A DNA stretch of 64,000 bases from Burkholderiales bacterium (GCA_016213325.1 JACRAY010000013.1:50080-114079); one strand, 5' to 3'; shown: positions 50,513 to 58,918, numbered from the stretch's first letter. The notes: generated by a model from the letters alone, not told the origin. A program made the numbers and translations.

Positions 50513-51735
50513 GGGTCCTGGGCCCGATTATGGCTGCCACCCTTCGCGAGGAAGTAGATGTAGGACATCACGCTCGCAGCCAGGAACACCGCGAAGGCTG
50601 CCCGGAAGGCGTCGGCCTCGCCCAGGCCGGCCGCCTGGAAACCATCCACCGCCAGGCCGATGCCCCACTGGATGGCGAACACGCCCATGAAGATCCCGAG
50701 GTTGAACGCCGACAGCGCGCGGCCCGCCAGCGCAGGGGGAAACACCATGCCCACGGCCGGTTGCGCGAGCGAGACCGAAGTGGAGGCCACGCAGAACAGG
50801 GCCAGCGTGACGGCGCCCGCGGCTGGGCCCAGGACGACCAGCGCGAGCAGCACCACGAAGCTCACCGGCAGGCCCCATGCGATCAACCGGTCCGTGGTGA
50901 ATCCGCGACGCGTGAGCCAGGGCGTGACCAGGCCCCAGGTCCAGAAGGTCGCCAGCATGGCCGCATTGATCGCGAACAGGCCGCCTGCCGCTTCGACCGG
51001 GGTGTAGCCCGCCACCCGCACCATCCACGGCCCGGCCCACAGGGTCTGCACCGCGATCATGCCGCCGTAGCTGGTGAAGGCGACCGGCGCAAGCCGGCGG
51101 AAGTACGGGTGGCGCCACACCTCGGCGTAGCTGCCCCCCGGCCGGGCCGCGCCGCCCGGCGCCGTCTCCCACCGCGGCACCTGCCAGGCAATGAGCAGCA
51201 TGGCCAGCGCGATCAGCGCGCCCAGCGCCCAGAACAGCGGCCGCCAGCCCGCGACCGGCACGAGCCACTGCACCGGCAGCGTCGAGGCGAGCATGCCGAA
51301 CGAACCGGTCATCAGCATCCACGAATTGGCCCTGAGCTGGGCGGTCTGCGAGAACCAGCGGCGGTAGCCCGTGAGCGGCGCCATCAGGCACGCTCCCACC
51401 CCCGCGCCACACAGCACGCGCGCGGCCAGCAGGCCATGGAAGTCGCGGGCCAACGCGAAAGCCGCGCAGCCGAGCACCGCCACCGCCAGGAAGCCGAGGA
51501 TGACGTTGCGCGGCCCGTGCTGGTCGAGCAGCTTGCCCAGCGGCAGCTGGATGGCGGCAAAGCCCAGGAAGAAACCACCTGCCAGCAGGCCGAGGTCGCG
51601 CGCGTGCAGGCCGAATTCAGCCGTGAGCGCCGGCGACAGCGTGGCCGTGATGGCCCGCAGCAGCGCCGAGATGAAGTACGCGAACGCGAAGGCCAGGAAG
51701 ACCACCACCGCCCGGCGCTGCGTGAGGAGACTCAT
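50509..51735 (-). CDS. MFS transporter (408 aa)
   Basis: Twelve membrane helices are seen. AVVVFLAFAFAYFISALLRAITATLSPALTAEFGLHARDLGLLAGGFFLGFAAIQLPLGKLLDQHG is broken here by the MFS loop 2-3 motif (GKLLDQHGPRNVI), which together with ARVLCGAGVGACLMAPLTGY marks the NNP/OFA-like part of the superfamily. The substrate is unknown. ATG 51735 or the adjacent GTG 51738 is the start; CATAAT (51744-51749, minus) is 8 or 5 nt away. It overlaps the EIIA gene, so it may be cotranscribed with the PTS genes. Confidence 0.85.
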   Translation of the reverse strand: MSLLTQRRAVVVFLAFAFAYFISALLRAITATLSPALTAEFGLHARDLGLLAGGFFLGFAAIQLPLGKLLDQHGPRNVILGFLAVAVLGCAAFALARDFHGLLAARVLCGAGVGACLMAPLTGYRRWFSQTAQLRANSWMLMTGSFGMLASTLPVQWLVPVAGWRPLFWALGALIALAMLLIAWQVPRWETAPGGAARPGGSYAEVWRHPYFRRLAPVAFTSYGGMIAVQTLWAGPWMVRVAGYTPVEAAGGLFAINAAMLATFWTWGLVTPWLTRRGFTTDRLIAWGLPVSFVVLLALVVLGPAAGAVTLALFCVASTSVSLAQPAVGMVFPPALAGRALSAFNLGIFMGVFAIQWGIGLAVDGFQAAGLGEADAFRAAFAVFLAASVMSYIYFLAKGGSHNRAQDP

Positions 51736-51754
51736 CACAGGCGATTATGGGATC

Positions 51755-51835
51755 GCTGCATGTCATTCCGCGCAGTCTTGGAGTGGGCAGCCCCGAGCTG
51801 CCCACTCTGCCGGACCCCGCGGAATAGCATGCAGC
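51755..51835. repeat. Nested inverted repeats (outer 17-bp stem around an 11-bp hairpin)
   Basis: Outer arms GCTGCATGTCATTCCGC (51755-51771) and GCGGAATAGCATGCAGC (51819-51835) pair with two mismatches. Inside, GAGTGGGCAGC-cccga-GCTGCCCACTC (51781-51807) is a perfect 11-bp hairpin. An overlapping alternative stem is GGACCCCGC (51812-51820) with GCGGGGTCC (51834-51842). Confidence 0.75.
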
Positions 51836-51846
51836 GGGGTCCCACC

Positions 51847-51882
51847 TGTGAGAAGGAGCCGGCTTTGCCGGGCCTTCTCACA
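51847..51882. repeat. Long interrupted hairpin
   Basis: Arms TGTGAGAAGG (51847-51856) and CCTTCTCACA (51873-51882) enclose a second stem CCGGC-ttt-GCCGG, with only an AG/G bulge between. This gives 15 base pairs in total. Confidence 0.75.
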
Positions 51883-51892
51883 CTGACCAGAC

Positions 51893-51927
51893 CGCCGGCA
51901 AGAGTCGCGCAGCGACTCTTGCCGGCG
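51893..51927. repeat. Perfect 16-bp inverted repeat
   Basis: CGCCGGCAAGAGTCGC (51893-51908), loop GCA, then GCGACTCTTGCCGGCG (51912-51927). It ends 18 bp before the CoA-transferase ATG and 6 bp before its CACAAT box. Confidence 0.8.
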
Positions 51928-51933
51928 AGGCCG

Positions 51934-51939
51934 CACAAT
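51934..51939 (+). promoter_or_regulatory. Candidate -10 box of the CoA-transferase gene
   Basis: CACAAT lies 6 nt before the ATG at 51946. A -35 for it would fall inside the 16-bp inverted repeat. Confidence 0.4.
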
Positions 51940-51945
51940 CAGGCC

Positions 51946-53181
51946 ATGGACGCATTGCATGGAATCCGTGTGCTGGACCTGTCGCGCGTGCTCGCCGGCC
52001 CCTGGTGCACGCAGAACCTGGCGGACCTGGGCGCCGACGTGATCAAGGTGGAGCGGCCCGCCAGCGGCGACGACACGCGCAGCTGGGGCCCGCCCTTCCT
52101 GAAAGACGCCGAAGGGCGCGACACTGCCGAGGCCGCCTACTACCTGGGCTGCAACCGCAACAAGCGCTCGGTCACCTGCGACATCGCGCGCCCCGAAGGC
52201 CAGGCGCTGGTGCGCGCGCTGGTGCCGCATTGCCAGGTGTTCGTCGAGAACTTCAAGGTGGGCGACATGGCGCGCTACGGGCTGGACTACGCGAGCCTGC
52301 GGCAGCTGAACCCGGCGCTCGTGTACTGCAGCATCACCGGTTTCGGCCAGACCGGGCCCTACCGCGAGCGCGCCGGCTACGACTACGCGGCGCAGGGCAT
52401 GGGCGGCCTGATGAGCATCACCGGCGAGCGGGATGATTTGGGCGGCGGCCCACAGAAGGTCGGCGTGGCAGTGGCCGACCTGTTCACCGGCATGTACGCC
52501 ACGGTGGCCGTGCTGGCGGCGCTGCGCCACGCCGAACGCACTGGCGTTGGCCAGCACATCGACATGGCCCTGCTCGACACGCAGGTGGCGATGCTGGCCA
52601 ACCTGGGCGCCAACTACCTCGTCAGCGGCAAGGTGCCGGGCCGCGCCGGCAATGCGCACCAGAACATCGTGCCCTACCAGGTGTTCGAGGTCGCGCCGGC
52701 CGCCGACGGCCACAAGGACCACCTGATCCTGGCGGTGGGCAACGACAGCCAGTTCGCCAAGTTCTGCGAGGCGGCCGGCCATCCCGAGCTGGCGGCCGAT
52801 CCGCGCTATGCGCGCAACCAGGACCGCGTGCGCAACCGCGGCGAGCTGGTCCCGCTGCTGGCCGACATCATGCGAACCCGCGGCAAGGCCGACTGGCTCG
52901 CTGCGCTCGAAGCGGCCAAGGTACCCTGCGGCCCCATCAACAACCTGGCCGAAGTGTTCGCCGACCCGCAGGTGGCCAGCCGCCACATGGTGGACGAATG
53001 GCAGCACCCGCTGCAGCCGGGGCTGCGGCTGGTGGCCAGCCCGATGAAGCTGTCGGCCACGCCGGTGCGCACCGAACGGGCGCCGCCGCTGCTGGGCCAG
53101 CACACCCACGAGGTCCTGCGCGAGGTGCTCGGGTGGGACGACGGCAAGGTCGCGCAATTGAAGGAAGCGAAGGTGCTGTGA
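51946..53181 (+). CDS. CaiB/BaiF (class III) CoA-transferase (411 aa)
   Basis: LHGIRVLDLSRVLAGPWCTQNLADLGADVIKVERP is the N-terminal CoA-binding signature (split by PxxG), and the catalytic Asp178 is in VAVADLFTGMYA. NRNKRSVTCDI, VFVENFKVG and SITGFGQTGPYRERAGYD follow the family pattern. It moves CoA between carboxylic acids; the donor and acceptor are unknown, though succinyl- or formyl-CoA are common. The downstream hydrolase gene overlaps by one base (TGATG), suggesting one pathway. Confidence 0.92.
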   Translation: MDALHGIRVLDLSRVLAGPWCTQNLADLGADVIKVERPASGDDTRSWGPPFLKDAEGRDTAEAAYYLGCNRNKRSVTCDIARPEGQALVRALVPHCQVFVENFKVGDMARYGLDYASLRQLNPALVYCSITGFGQTGPYRERAGYDYAAQGMGGLMSITGERDDLGGGPQKVGVAVADLFTGMYATVAVLAALRHAERTGVGQHIDMALLDTQVAMLANLGANYLVSGKVPGRAGNAHQNIVPYQVFEVAPAADGHKDHLILAVGNDSQFAKFCEAAGHPELAADPRYARNQDRVRNRGELVPLLADIMRTRGKADWLAALEAAKVPCGPINNLAEVFADPQVASRHMVDEWQHPLQPGLRLVASPMKLSATPVRTERAPPLLGQHTHEVLREVLGWDDGKVAQLKEAKVL

Positions 53182-53915
53182 TGGCTGAATTCGTCCTCGT
53201 GCATGGAGCGTGGCACGGCGCATGGGCGTGGCGCCGCGTGGTGGCTGCACTCGGCTTGCAGGGGCACCGGGTCGCCGCGCCGACGCTGACCGGGCTGGCC
53301 GACCGGCGGCACCTGCTGTCACCGCTGGTCACCCTGGAGACGCACATCGCCGACGTGGCCCACACGATCGAGGCCGAAGAGATGCATGAGGTGGTGCTCG
53401 CGGTGCATTCGTACGCGGGCATGCTGGGCACGGCCGTGGCCGACCGCATACCGGGACGCATACGCCGCCTGGTGTACGTCGATGCGGTGGTGCCCAAGCC
53501 GGGCGAGAGCTGGAGCAGCACGCATGCCAGCGCCACGCGCGAGGCGCGGCTGGCCGCTGCGCAGGCGTCGCCCGACTATGCCTTCCCGCCGCCCGACCCC
53601 GGGGCCTACGGCCTGCACGGCGACGATCGCGACTGGGTGATGCGGCGGCAGACGCCACACCCCGGCCACACCTACCTGGCCCGGCTCGACTTCGACCCGG
53701 TGCGTGTGGCGGCCATCCCACGCACTTACGTCAACTGCACGGAGCCAGCGCTCGCCACCATCGACGTGATCCGGCAGCGCGTTCGTGACCGCCGGTTCTG
53801 GGACGGCGCCTGGCAGGCGGGAGGCGGCGCTACTGTGGTCGAGCTGGCCACGGGCCATGATCCGATGGTCAGCTGCCCGCGAGAACTCGTCGAAATTCTC
53901 ACGCTCACAAGCTGA
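53181..53915 (+). CDS. Alpha/beta hydrolase, plant-esterase-like (244 aa)
   Basis: EFVLVHGAWHGAWAWRRVVAAL is the oxyanion-hole HG motif of the methylesterase/hydroxynitrile-lyase-like group. The nucleophile is in AVHSYAGML (Ser near 78), and the C-terminal ATGHDPMVSCP supplies the His. The usual elbow GxSxG reads HSYAG here. The substrate is unknown, but the one-base overlap with the CoA-transferase gene suggests it cleaves an ester or thioester in the same route. Confidence 0.85.
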   Translation: MAEFVLVHGAWHGAWAWRRVVAALGLQGHRVAAPTLTGLADRRHLLSPLVTLETHIADVAHTIEAEEMHEVVLAVHSYAGMLGTAVADRIPGRIRRLVYVDAVVPKPGESWSSTHASATREARLAAAQASPDYAFPPPDPGAYGLHGDDRDWVMRRQTPHPGHTYLARLDFDPVRVAAIPRTYVNCTEPALATIDVIRQRVRDRRFWDGAWQAGGGATVVELATGHDPMVSCPRELVEILTLTS

Positions 53916-53982
53916 GTCAGCGCTTGCGTTCCGTTCGCCGCGTGACAGAATGTTTCCAGAAAGGATCCGCGCCCCGGCCACC

Positions 53983-55098
53983 ATGGAACCCCCACGCAGG
54001 ACCAATGCGCCGCTAGCCACAGCAGCGGCGAAGAAGAAGGCCCCCGACCTCGGCCTGTTGCTGCCTGCGGTGATCGGTGTCGAACTCTCGCGGCACGTCG
54101 CCGCGATGGAGACGGTGCTCGAGGACTTCCAGGGGGCGCGCTACATCTCGCGCACCGAACTTGCCACACTGCGCGCCGCCCTTACCGGCGCCGGGCGCAT
54201 CGCGCGCCAGGCGCAGCAGGTGTCGCGCCTCGCGGGTGGGCGCCTGAGGCAGTCGCACGAGCGGCTGGCGTTGCAGGAACTGGTGGCGCAGGTGCTCAAG
54301 GAAAGTGCCAAGCGGCTGCGCGCGCTGGGCGTCGAGGTTGAGCCGCACCTGAAGACGGTGGAAATCATCGTCGACCCGGGCCTGCTCATGAGCCTGCTCG
54401 AGACGGCGGTCGACTGGGCAGCGGCGCGCGGCCAGCGCATCCAGGTCTGGCTGGACATCAAGAACTGGCCCGAGCACGCCATCCTGCGGCTGAAGGTGAA
54501 GCAGGCGGTCAGCGCCGGCGTCGACATGCGGCCGGCCGAAGACGACGAATGCCTCGACTGGTACCTGCTGGCGCAGCTGGCGCAGGCCATGGGCGTGATG
54601 GTGGAGCGCGAGAAGATCGGCGACCAGACCCAGCTGACCATCGAGTTCCCGCGCACCGTGCGCCAGCTGGAAGGCCTGACGGCGCTGGAAGTGGACGTGG
54701 GCGAATTCATGTCCAGCGAGACCCGGCCGCTCGCCGGCCACCGCCTGCTCCTGATTTCGGAAGACGACCGCGTCAAGCGCGAGCTGAAGGAAGTCTGCGA
54801 CCACCTGGGCGTGGTGCTCGACAGCACGCCTACGACGCGGCAGGCGGTGCGCTTCTGCGAGCTGGACACGCCGCACATGGTGGTGATCGACGAGCGGCTG
54901 CACGACAAGAACTTCGACGAGCTGCGCGAAGACCTGCTGGCGCACAACGTCAACTACCCCTTCCTGGAGATCGCCGAGGGCAACAACATCGTCGAAGTGG
55001 CCAGCTGGATGGGCGACCGCATGAGCCGCATCAGCCGCGACGCGCTGAAGGGGCAGTTGCCGTCCATCCTGGCGATGGAACTCGCCAAGGTGGCCTGA
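53983..55098 (+). CDS. Degenerate histidine-kinase/receiver-like protein (371 aa)
   Basis: Residues 30-110 are helical and look like a dimerisation domain, but no phospho-accepting H-E/D pair is visible. Residues 115-225 resemble an HATPase fold, yet the N-box has LLETAVDWAAARG instead of a conserved Asn. From about 245 a receiver-like domain follows (HRLLLISEDDRVKRELKEVCDHLG, VVIDERLHD), lacking the conserved Lys. It probably binds a partner rather than signalling by phosphotransfer. ATG 53983 lies 18 bp after AAGGA; ATG 53950 is the alternative. It precedes the TlpA-like gene. Confidence 0.65.
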   Translation: MEPPRRTNAPLATAAAKKKAPDLGLLLPAVIGVELSRHVAAMETVLEDFQGARYISRTELATLRAALTGAGRIARQAQQVSRLAGGRLRQSHERLALQELVAQVLKESAKRLRALGVEVEPHLKTVEIIVDPGLLMSLLETAVDWAAARGQRIQVWLDIKNWPEHAILRLKVKQAVSAGVDMRPAEDDECLDWYLLAQLAQAMGVMVEREKIGDQTQLTIEFPRTVRQLEGLTALEVDVGEFMSSETRPLAGHRLLLISEDDRVKRELKEVCDHLGVVLDSTPTTRQAVRFCELDTPHMVVIDERLHDKNFDELREDLLAHNVNYPFLEIAEGNNIVEVASWMGDRMSRISRDALKGQLPSILAMELAKVA

Positions 55099-55164
55099 GT
55101 CCACCGGCGGGTCATTGGTCCGGCTGCGGGCAGGCGCCGGCCGGCAAAACTAAACTCCCTCCCC

Positions 55165-55668
55165 ATGGCAAAGAAGAAGCTCTGGCTCGGTGTGGCTTGC
55201 GCCCTTGCGGTGGGCGTGGGCACCGCGCTGTATGTGGGCGGCGGCGCGGCCGCAGCGCCCGAATCGACCTTCGTGCTGCTCGATGGCACGGCCCGCAGCA
55301 CGGCCGACCTGAAGGGCAAGGTGACCCTGGTGAACTTCTGGGCGACCAGTTGCACCACCTGCGTCGCCGAGATGCCCAAGATGGTCCAGACCTACGACAA
55401 GTACAAGGACCGCGGCTACGACCACGTGGCCGTGGCCATGAGCTACGACCCGCCCAGCTACGTGGTGAACTACGCGCAGACGCGCAAGCTCCCCTTCAAG
55501 GTGGCGATCGACAACACCGGCAACGTCGCCAAGGCCTGGGGCGACGTGCAGCTCACCCCCACCACCTTCCTGGTGAACAAGCGTGGCGAGATCGTGAAGC
55601 GCTACGTCGGCGAGCCCGACTTCGCCGAGCTGCACCGGCTGATCGAGAAGCTGCTCGCCGAGGCTTGA
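55165..55668 (+). CDS. TlpA/ResA-like thioredoxin (167 aa)
   Basis: A signal or anchor sequence at residues 5-30 (LWLGVACALAVGVGTALYVGGGAAAA) places the thioredoxin domain in the periplasm. The active site is C63-T-T-C66 in NFWATSCTTCVAEMP, and the cis-proline is in LTPTTFLVNKRGEIV. It would reduce disulfides or thioethers of exported proteins, for example during cytochrome maturation. TAAACT lies 8 nt before the ATG, and there is no Shine-Dalgarno. Confidence 0.88.
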   Translation: MAKKKLWLGVACALAVGVGTALYVGGGAAAAPESTFVLLDGTARSTADLKGKVTLVNFWATSCTTCVAEMPKMVQTYDKYKDRGYDHVAVAMSYDPPSYVVNYAQTRKLPFKVAIDNTGNVAKAWGDVQLTPTTFLVNKRGEIVKRYVGEPDFAELHRLIEKLLAEA

Positions 55669-55680
55669 GGCCGCCTGGGC

Positions 55681-56268
55681 CTATTCCGGGTAAGCCTCTA
55701 CGCTGATCGCAAGCTTGACCTCATCGGAGATCGCCGGCACGCCGAACTTCATGCCGAAGTCGGTGCGCTTGATGGCGCCCTCCACGTAGGCGCCGCACAT
55801 CGGCTTCTTGTTGAACGGGTGCGGGCCGCAGTTGAACGAAGTGACGGTCAGCTTCACGGGCTTGGTCACCCCCAGCAGCGTCAGGTTGCCTTCCACGCTC
55901 TCGAGCTTCTCGCCGGCGAAGTTGAACTTCGTCGACTTGTAGGTCATTTCGGGAAACTCGGCGCTGTTGAAGAAGTCCGGGGTGCGCAGGTGTTCGTCGC
56001 GGGAGCGGCCGCCGGCCGCTCGCTTGTCGTCACCGGTGCTGACCGACGCGGTCTGGATCTTGACTTCCAGCGATCCGTTCTTTGCCGCCGTATCGAGCAC
56101 GACCTTTCCGCTCATCCGGTCGAAGCGGCCATGGATGGTCGTCATCCCGAGGTGCCCGATGCTGAAGTTCGGGAACGAGTGGAACGAGTCGATGTTGTAG
56201 GTGACGGGCGCGGCCATCACCGGCAGGGGTGCCAGCAGGGCGAGCATCAGTCGGGCAACTTGGTTCAT
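55681..56268 (-). CDS. YceI family periplasmic lipid-binding protein (195 aa)
   Basis: A signal peptide (residues 1-20, NQVARLMLALLAPLPVMAAP) is followed by the YceI lipocalin-like barrel: YNIDSFHSFPNFSIGHLGMTTIHGRFDRMSG, RDEHLRTPDFFNSAEFPEMTYKST, GNLTLLGVTKPVKLTV and KRTDFGMKFGVPAISDEVKL. YceI proteins bind isoprenoid lipids. Two cysteines are present (NCGPHPFNKKPMCG). AGGAGA before ATG 56268 supports the start. Confidence 0.9.
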   Translation of the reverse strand: MNQVARLMLALLAPLPVMAAPVTYNIDSFHSFPNFSIGHLGMTTIHGRFDRMSGKVVLDTAAKNGSLEVKIQTASVSTGDDKRAAGGRSRDEHLRTPDFFNSAEFPEMTYKSTKFNFAGEKLESVEGNLTLLGVTKPVKLTVTSFNCGPHPFNKKPMCGAYVEGAIKRTDFGMKFGVPAISDEVKLAISVEAYPE

Positions 56269-56305
56269 GGGTCTTCTCCTGTCGAGCGTGGTTGGGAAAA
56301 AAGTC

Positions 56306-57124
56306 TCAGGTCGGCGCCCCGGGGCGCAGCCAGGCAAGGGCCACCGCTCCGGCCATCGGGACCAGGGCGGCAAGCGAGCTCAGGACGGCGCGCAGCCAGG
56401 CGGGCTGCAACGAGACGGGCACCAGGCTCGTGGCCCAAGGTGCCGCCACCACCGGCAGCAGCGCGTACCAGGACAGCGACGCCGAGAACACCGCCAGCGC
56501 GCCGGCCAGCGCCGCAATCCCGCTGGCCGGCAGCGAGATCGAGGTGCCGGCTTCGGCTGCGCGCCCCCGCACCATCTGCACCAGGAGCGTTGCGCCCGCG
56601 GCGGCGCCAGCGGAGATGCCGACCAGGCCAAGGACTGCCGATGCGCCGAGCACGCCGAGTGCCCCCGTCCCGAGCCCGATCATCAGGCCGGCCGACGCGC
56701 CGCGGACGGGGTCGTCGCTCACGAAGAGCGTGGACCCAACGACTGCCGCAACGTAAAGAGTCGCCAGTGCGCCACTGAAGACCGCCTCGCCGGCTTCCTT
56801 TTGCGCCAGCAGCCGCCACAGCATCCAGATGCAGCCGGCCGCCAGCACTGCGGCGGCCGCGGACTGGCGCCAGCGCAGCGGCGCACCCCGCCACTCCACG
56901 GCGAGCGCCAACAGGCCGGTGCCTGCACCCAGCAGCACGAGCTTCTTGGTGGCGGTAAGGGATTCGAAGGAGAGGCCGATCGCCAACGCGGCCAGCGCCA
57001 TGAAGCCGGCGACCTGTGCCATCGCGAGGAAGCGCGTGCGCCCGAGGGCGGCGGAGACGGCGAGCGCGACCACGAATGGCACCACTGCGGACTGGATGGC
57101 GGGGTTGCCAAGCAGCTCGTTCAT
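56306..57124 (-). CDS. Polytopic membrane protein of unknown function (272 aa)
   Basis: About eight hydrophobic helices fill the protein. The start is MNELLGNPAIQSAVVPFVVALAVSAALG and it ends AGAVALAWLRPGAPT. No transporter or enzyme motif is recognised. It lies 37 bp upstream of yceI on the same strand, so the two may be cotranscribed. In the 222-bp region before it (57125-57346), I see two short GC hairpins and no further gene. Confidence 0.7.
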   Translation of the reverse strand: MNELLGNPAIQSAVVPFVVALAVSAALGRTRFLAMAQVAGFMALAALAIGLSFESLTATKKLVLLGAGTGLLALAVEWRGAPLRWRQSAAAAVLAAGCIWMLWRLLAQKEAGEAVFSGALATLYVAAVVGSTLFVSDDPVRGASAGLMIGLGTGALGVLGASAVLGLVGISAGAAAGATLLVQMVRGRAAEAGTSISLPASGIAALAGALAVFSASLSWYALLPVVAAPWATSLVPVSLQPAWLRAVLSSLAALVPMAGAVALAWLRPGAPT

Positions 57125-57224
57125 TGTTGTTCTTTCCGGCGGTTCTTGTTGTTGTGGGCCGGCCCCGCCCTGACGCCGGCAGCGAATGGACTCCGTGATG
57201 CCATGAAAAGTTCAAGGAAGCGAC

Positions 57225-57256
57225 CTGCCCTGCGGGCAGACCCGGGCCTGCCCGGG
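57225..57256. repeat. Two adjacent short inverted repeats
   Basis: CTGCCC-tgc-GGGCAG (57225-57239) is followed at once by CCCGGGC-ct-GCCCGGG (57241-57256). They lie in the divergent region between the membrane-protein and GNAT genes. Confidence 0.45.
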
Positions 57257-57346
57257 AAGTTCGCGCACCGAGGGAAAGTACCAAGATCTGCCCCGGGCGG
57301 TGTGGTGGGCTAAACTTGTCTGTCCCATCGTTGCCAGCCAAAGAGC

Positions 57347-57844
57347 GTGGACCCAGCGCCGTTACCGACCCTGCAGCTCAGCACCCCGACCGCCGCCCAC
57401 GAGCTGGATGCCGTGCGCGCGATCTTCCGGGAGTACGCCGCGCAACTGGGCGTGGACCTGTGCTTCCAGCAGTTCGACGAAGAGCTCGCCACCCTGCCGG
57501 GTGAGTACGCGACGCCGCGCGGCGCCCTGCTGGTAGCCACCGTGGATGGCGCGCTGGCGGGCTGCTGCGCGCTGCGTCCGCTGGACAACGCCGACTACCC
57601 GAATGCCGCGGAGATGAAGCGGCTGTACGTGCGCAAGCCCTTCCGGGGCTTCGGCCTGGGCCGGCAGCTGGCCGAGGCGATGCTCGACGCGGCGCGGCAG
57701 GCCGGCTATGCCAGCGTGCTGCTGGATACGCTGGACGACATGGAAGCGGCGCGGGCCCTGTACGAGGACCTCGGGTTTGCCGAGATCCCCCCGTACTACC
57801 ACAACCCCATAGCGGGGGCGCACTACCTGAAGGCGGACCTCTAG
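57347..57844 (+). CDS. GNAT family N-acetyltransferase (165 aa)
   Basis: The start is GTG 57347. VRAIFREYAAQLGVDLCFQQFDEELATLPGEYATPRGALLVATVDG and EMKRLYVRKPFRGFGLGRQLAEAML hold the acetyl-CoA loop (RGFGLGRQ). YEDLGFAEIPPYYHNPIAGAHYLK is typical of the YncA/PhnO-like amine acetyltransferases often annotated as hypothetical. The substrate is unknown. Its stop shares a CTAG with the convergent peroxiredoxin gene. Confidence 0.85.
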   Translation: MDPAPLPTLQLSTPTAAHELDAVRAIFREYAAQLGVDLCFQQFDEELATLPGEYATPRGALLVATVDGALAGCCALRPLDNADYPNAAEMKRLYVRKPFRGFGLGRQLAEAMLDAARQAGYASVLLDTLDDMEAARALYEDLGFAEIPPYYHNPIAGAHYLKADL

Positions 57845-58347
57845 GCTTTGGCCTGGGCGAGCATGGTGCCCGCGTCGCTCACTTCGAACTTGCCCGGCGC
57901 CTCGACGTTGAGCGACTTCACCACGCCGTCCTTCACCAGCATCGAGCTGCGCTGCATGCGAACGCCCATGCCCTTGCCGGTCAGGTCGAGCGTGAGGCCC
58001 ACGGCTTTCGCGAAGTCGGCGCTGCCGTCGGCCAGCATGCGCACCTTGCCCTGCGACTTCTGGTCGCGCGCCCAGGCACCCATCACGTGCGCGTCGTTCA
58101 CGCTCACGCACCAGATCTCGTCGACGCCGGCGGCCTTCAGGTCACCGTACTTCTCGATGTAGCCCGGCACGTGCTTGGCCGAGCAGGTCGGGGTGAAAGC
58201 GCCCGGCAGCGCAAACAGGGCGATGGTCTTGCCGGCAGCCGCTTCTTTCACCTTCACCGGGTTGGGGCCGATGCTGCAGCCGCCGCCCTCGACTTCCGAG
58301 TATTCCTGCAGGGTGACGTCCGGCAGCGTGTCTCCGACCTTGATCAT
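57841..58347 (-). CDS. Peroxiredoxin, Prx5/AhpC-TSA type (168 aa)
   Basis: The peroxidatic Cys55 lies in PGAFTPTCS, the Prx5-type PxxxTxxC motif. KHVPGYIEKYGDLKAAGVDEIWCVSVNDAHVMGAWARDQ follows the family. It reduces H2O2 and alkyl hydroperoxides in the cytoplasm, using glutathione/glutaredoxin or thioredoxin. A second cysteine (Cys80) is present, but the resolving scheme is not certain. GAGAG stands 5 bp before the ATG. It follows the S10 operon terminator. Confidence 0.92.
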   Translation of the reverse strand: MIKVGDTLPDVTLQEYSEVEGGGCSIGPNPVKVKEAAAGKTIALFALPGAFTPTCSAKHVPGYIEKYGDLKAAGVDEIWCVSVNDAHVMGAWARDQKSQGKVRMLADGSADFAKAVGLTLDLTGKGMGVRMQRSSMLVKDGVVKSLNVEAPGKFEVSDAGTMLAQAKA

Positions 58348-58370
58348 GTAGCGCTCTCCTCGTTGGGGGA

Positions 58371-58403
58371 AAAAAAGAAACGGCCCACATTGTGAGCCGT
58401 TTC
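58371..58403 (-). terminator. Intrinsic terminator of the S10 operon
   Basis: On the minus strand GAAACGGC and GCCGTTTC pair (8 bp) around an 11-nt loop that can pair further. A run of T follows. It begins 24 bp after the rpsQ stop. Confidence 0.85.
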
Positions 58404-58426
58404 GCAGGGCCTTGCAGCGCGCAGTG

Positions 58427-58696
58427 TTACACCGCGGCGGCCTTCTCGAGCAGTCGGGTGGCCACCCAGTTCTTGGTCTTGGAGATCGGCTTGGATTCCT
58501 CGATCTCGATCAGGTCGCCGGTGTGGTACTCGCCCTTTTCGTCGTGGGCGTGGTACTTGGACGACTTGATCACGATCTTGCCGTAGAGGGGGTGCTTCAC
58601 GCGGCGTTCGACCAGCACGGTCACGGTCTTGGTACGCTTGTCGCTGACCACACGGCCCACCAGGGTGCGCTTCAGCGAAGTCTTGGCTTCGGTCAT
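58427..58696 (-). CDS. rpsQ: 30S ribosomal protein S17 (89 aa)
   Basis: [29 protein letters not shown] and [27 protein letters not shown] are diagnostic of S17, a primary 16S rRNA-binding protein. ATG 58696 has AAGGAG at 8 bp; ATG 58702 is too close to it. It is the last gene of the operon here. Confidence 0.97.
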   Translation of the reverse strand: MTEAKTSLKRTLVGRVVSDKRTKTVTVLVERRVKHPLYGKIVIKSSKYHAHDEKGEYHTGDLIEIEESKPISKTKNWVATRLLEKAAAV

Positions 58697-58708
58697 CTTC
58701 ATCGCTCC

Positions 58709-58918
58709 TTACTTGGCGGCCGGTTCCGCACGCTTCTGCACCAGGATTGTCTTGGCGCGAGCGATGTCGCGGCGCGTGACGCGCAGCGATGCGGTGTTGT
58801 TCAGTTGTTGCGTGGCCTTCTGCATGCGCAGGCCAAAGTGGGCCTTCTGCAGGTCCTTCACTTCGCCTTCGAGGGCAGCGGCATCCTTGGCGCGCAGGTC
58901 GGCGGATTTCTTGCTCAT
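58709..58918 (-). CDS. rpmC: 50S ribosomal protein L29 (69 aa)
   Basis: This helical hairpin protein near the tunnel exit has [27 protein letters not shown] and [17 protein letters not shown] as in the family. It lies 17 bp after rplP and 12 bp before rpsQ. Confidence 0.96.
   Translation of the reverse strand: MSKKSADLRAKDAAALEGEVKDLQKAHFGLRMQKATQQLNNTASLRVTRRDIARAKTILVQKRAEPAAK

Noticed and set aside
51755..51927. CRISPR array
   Set aside because: The repeats are inverted and differ from each other, with no direct repeat-spacer periodicity.
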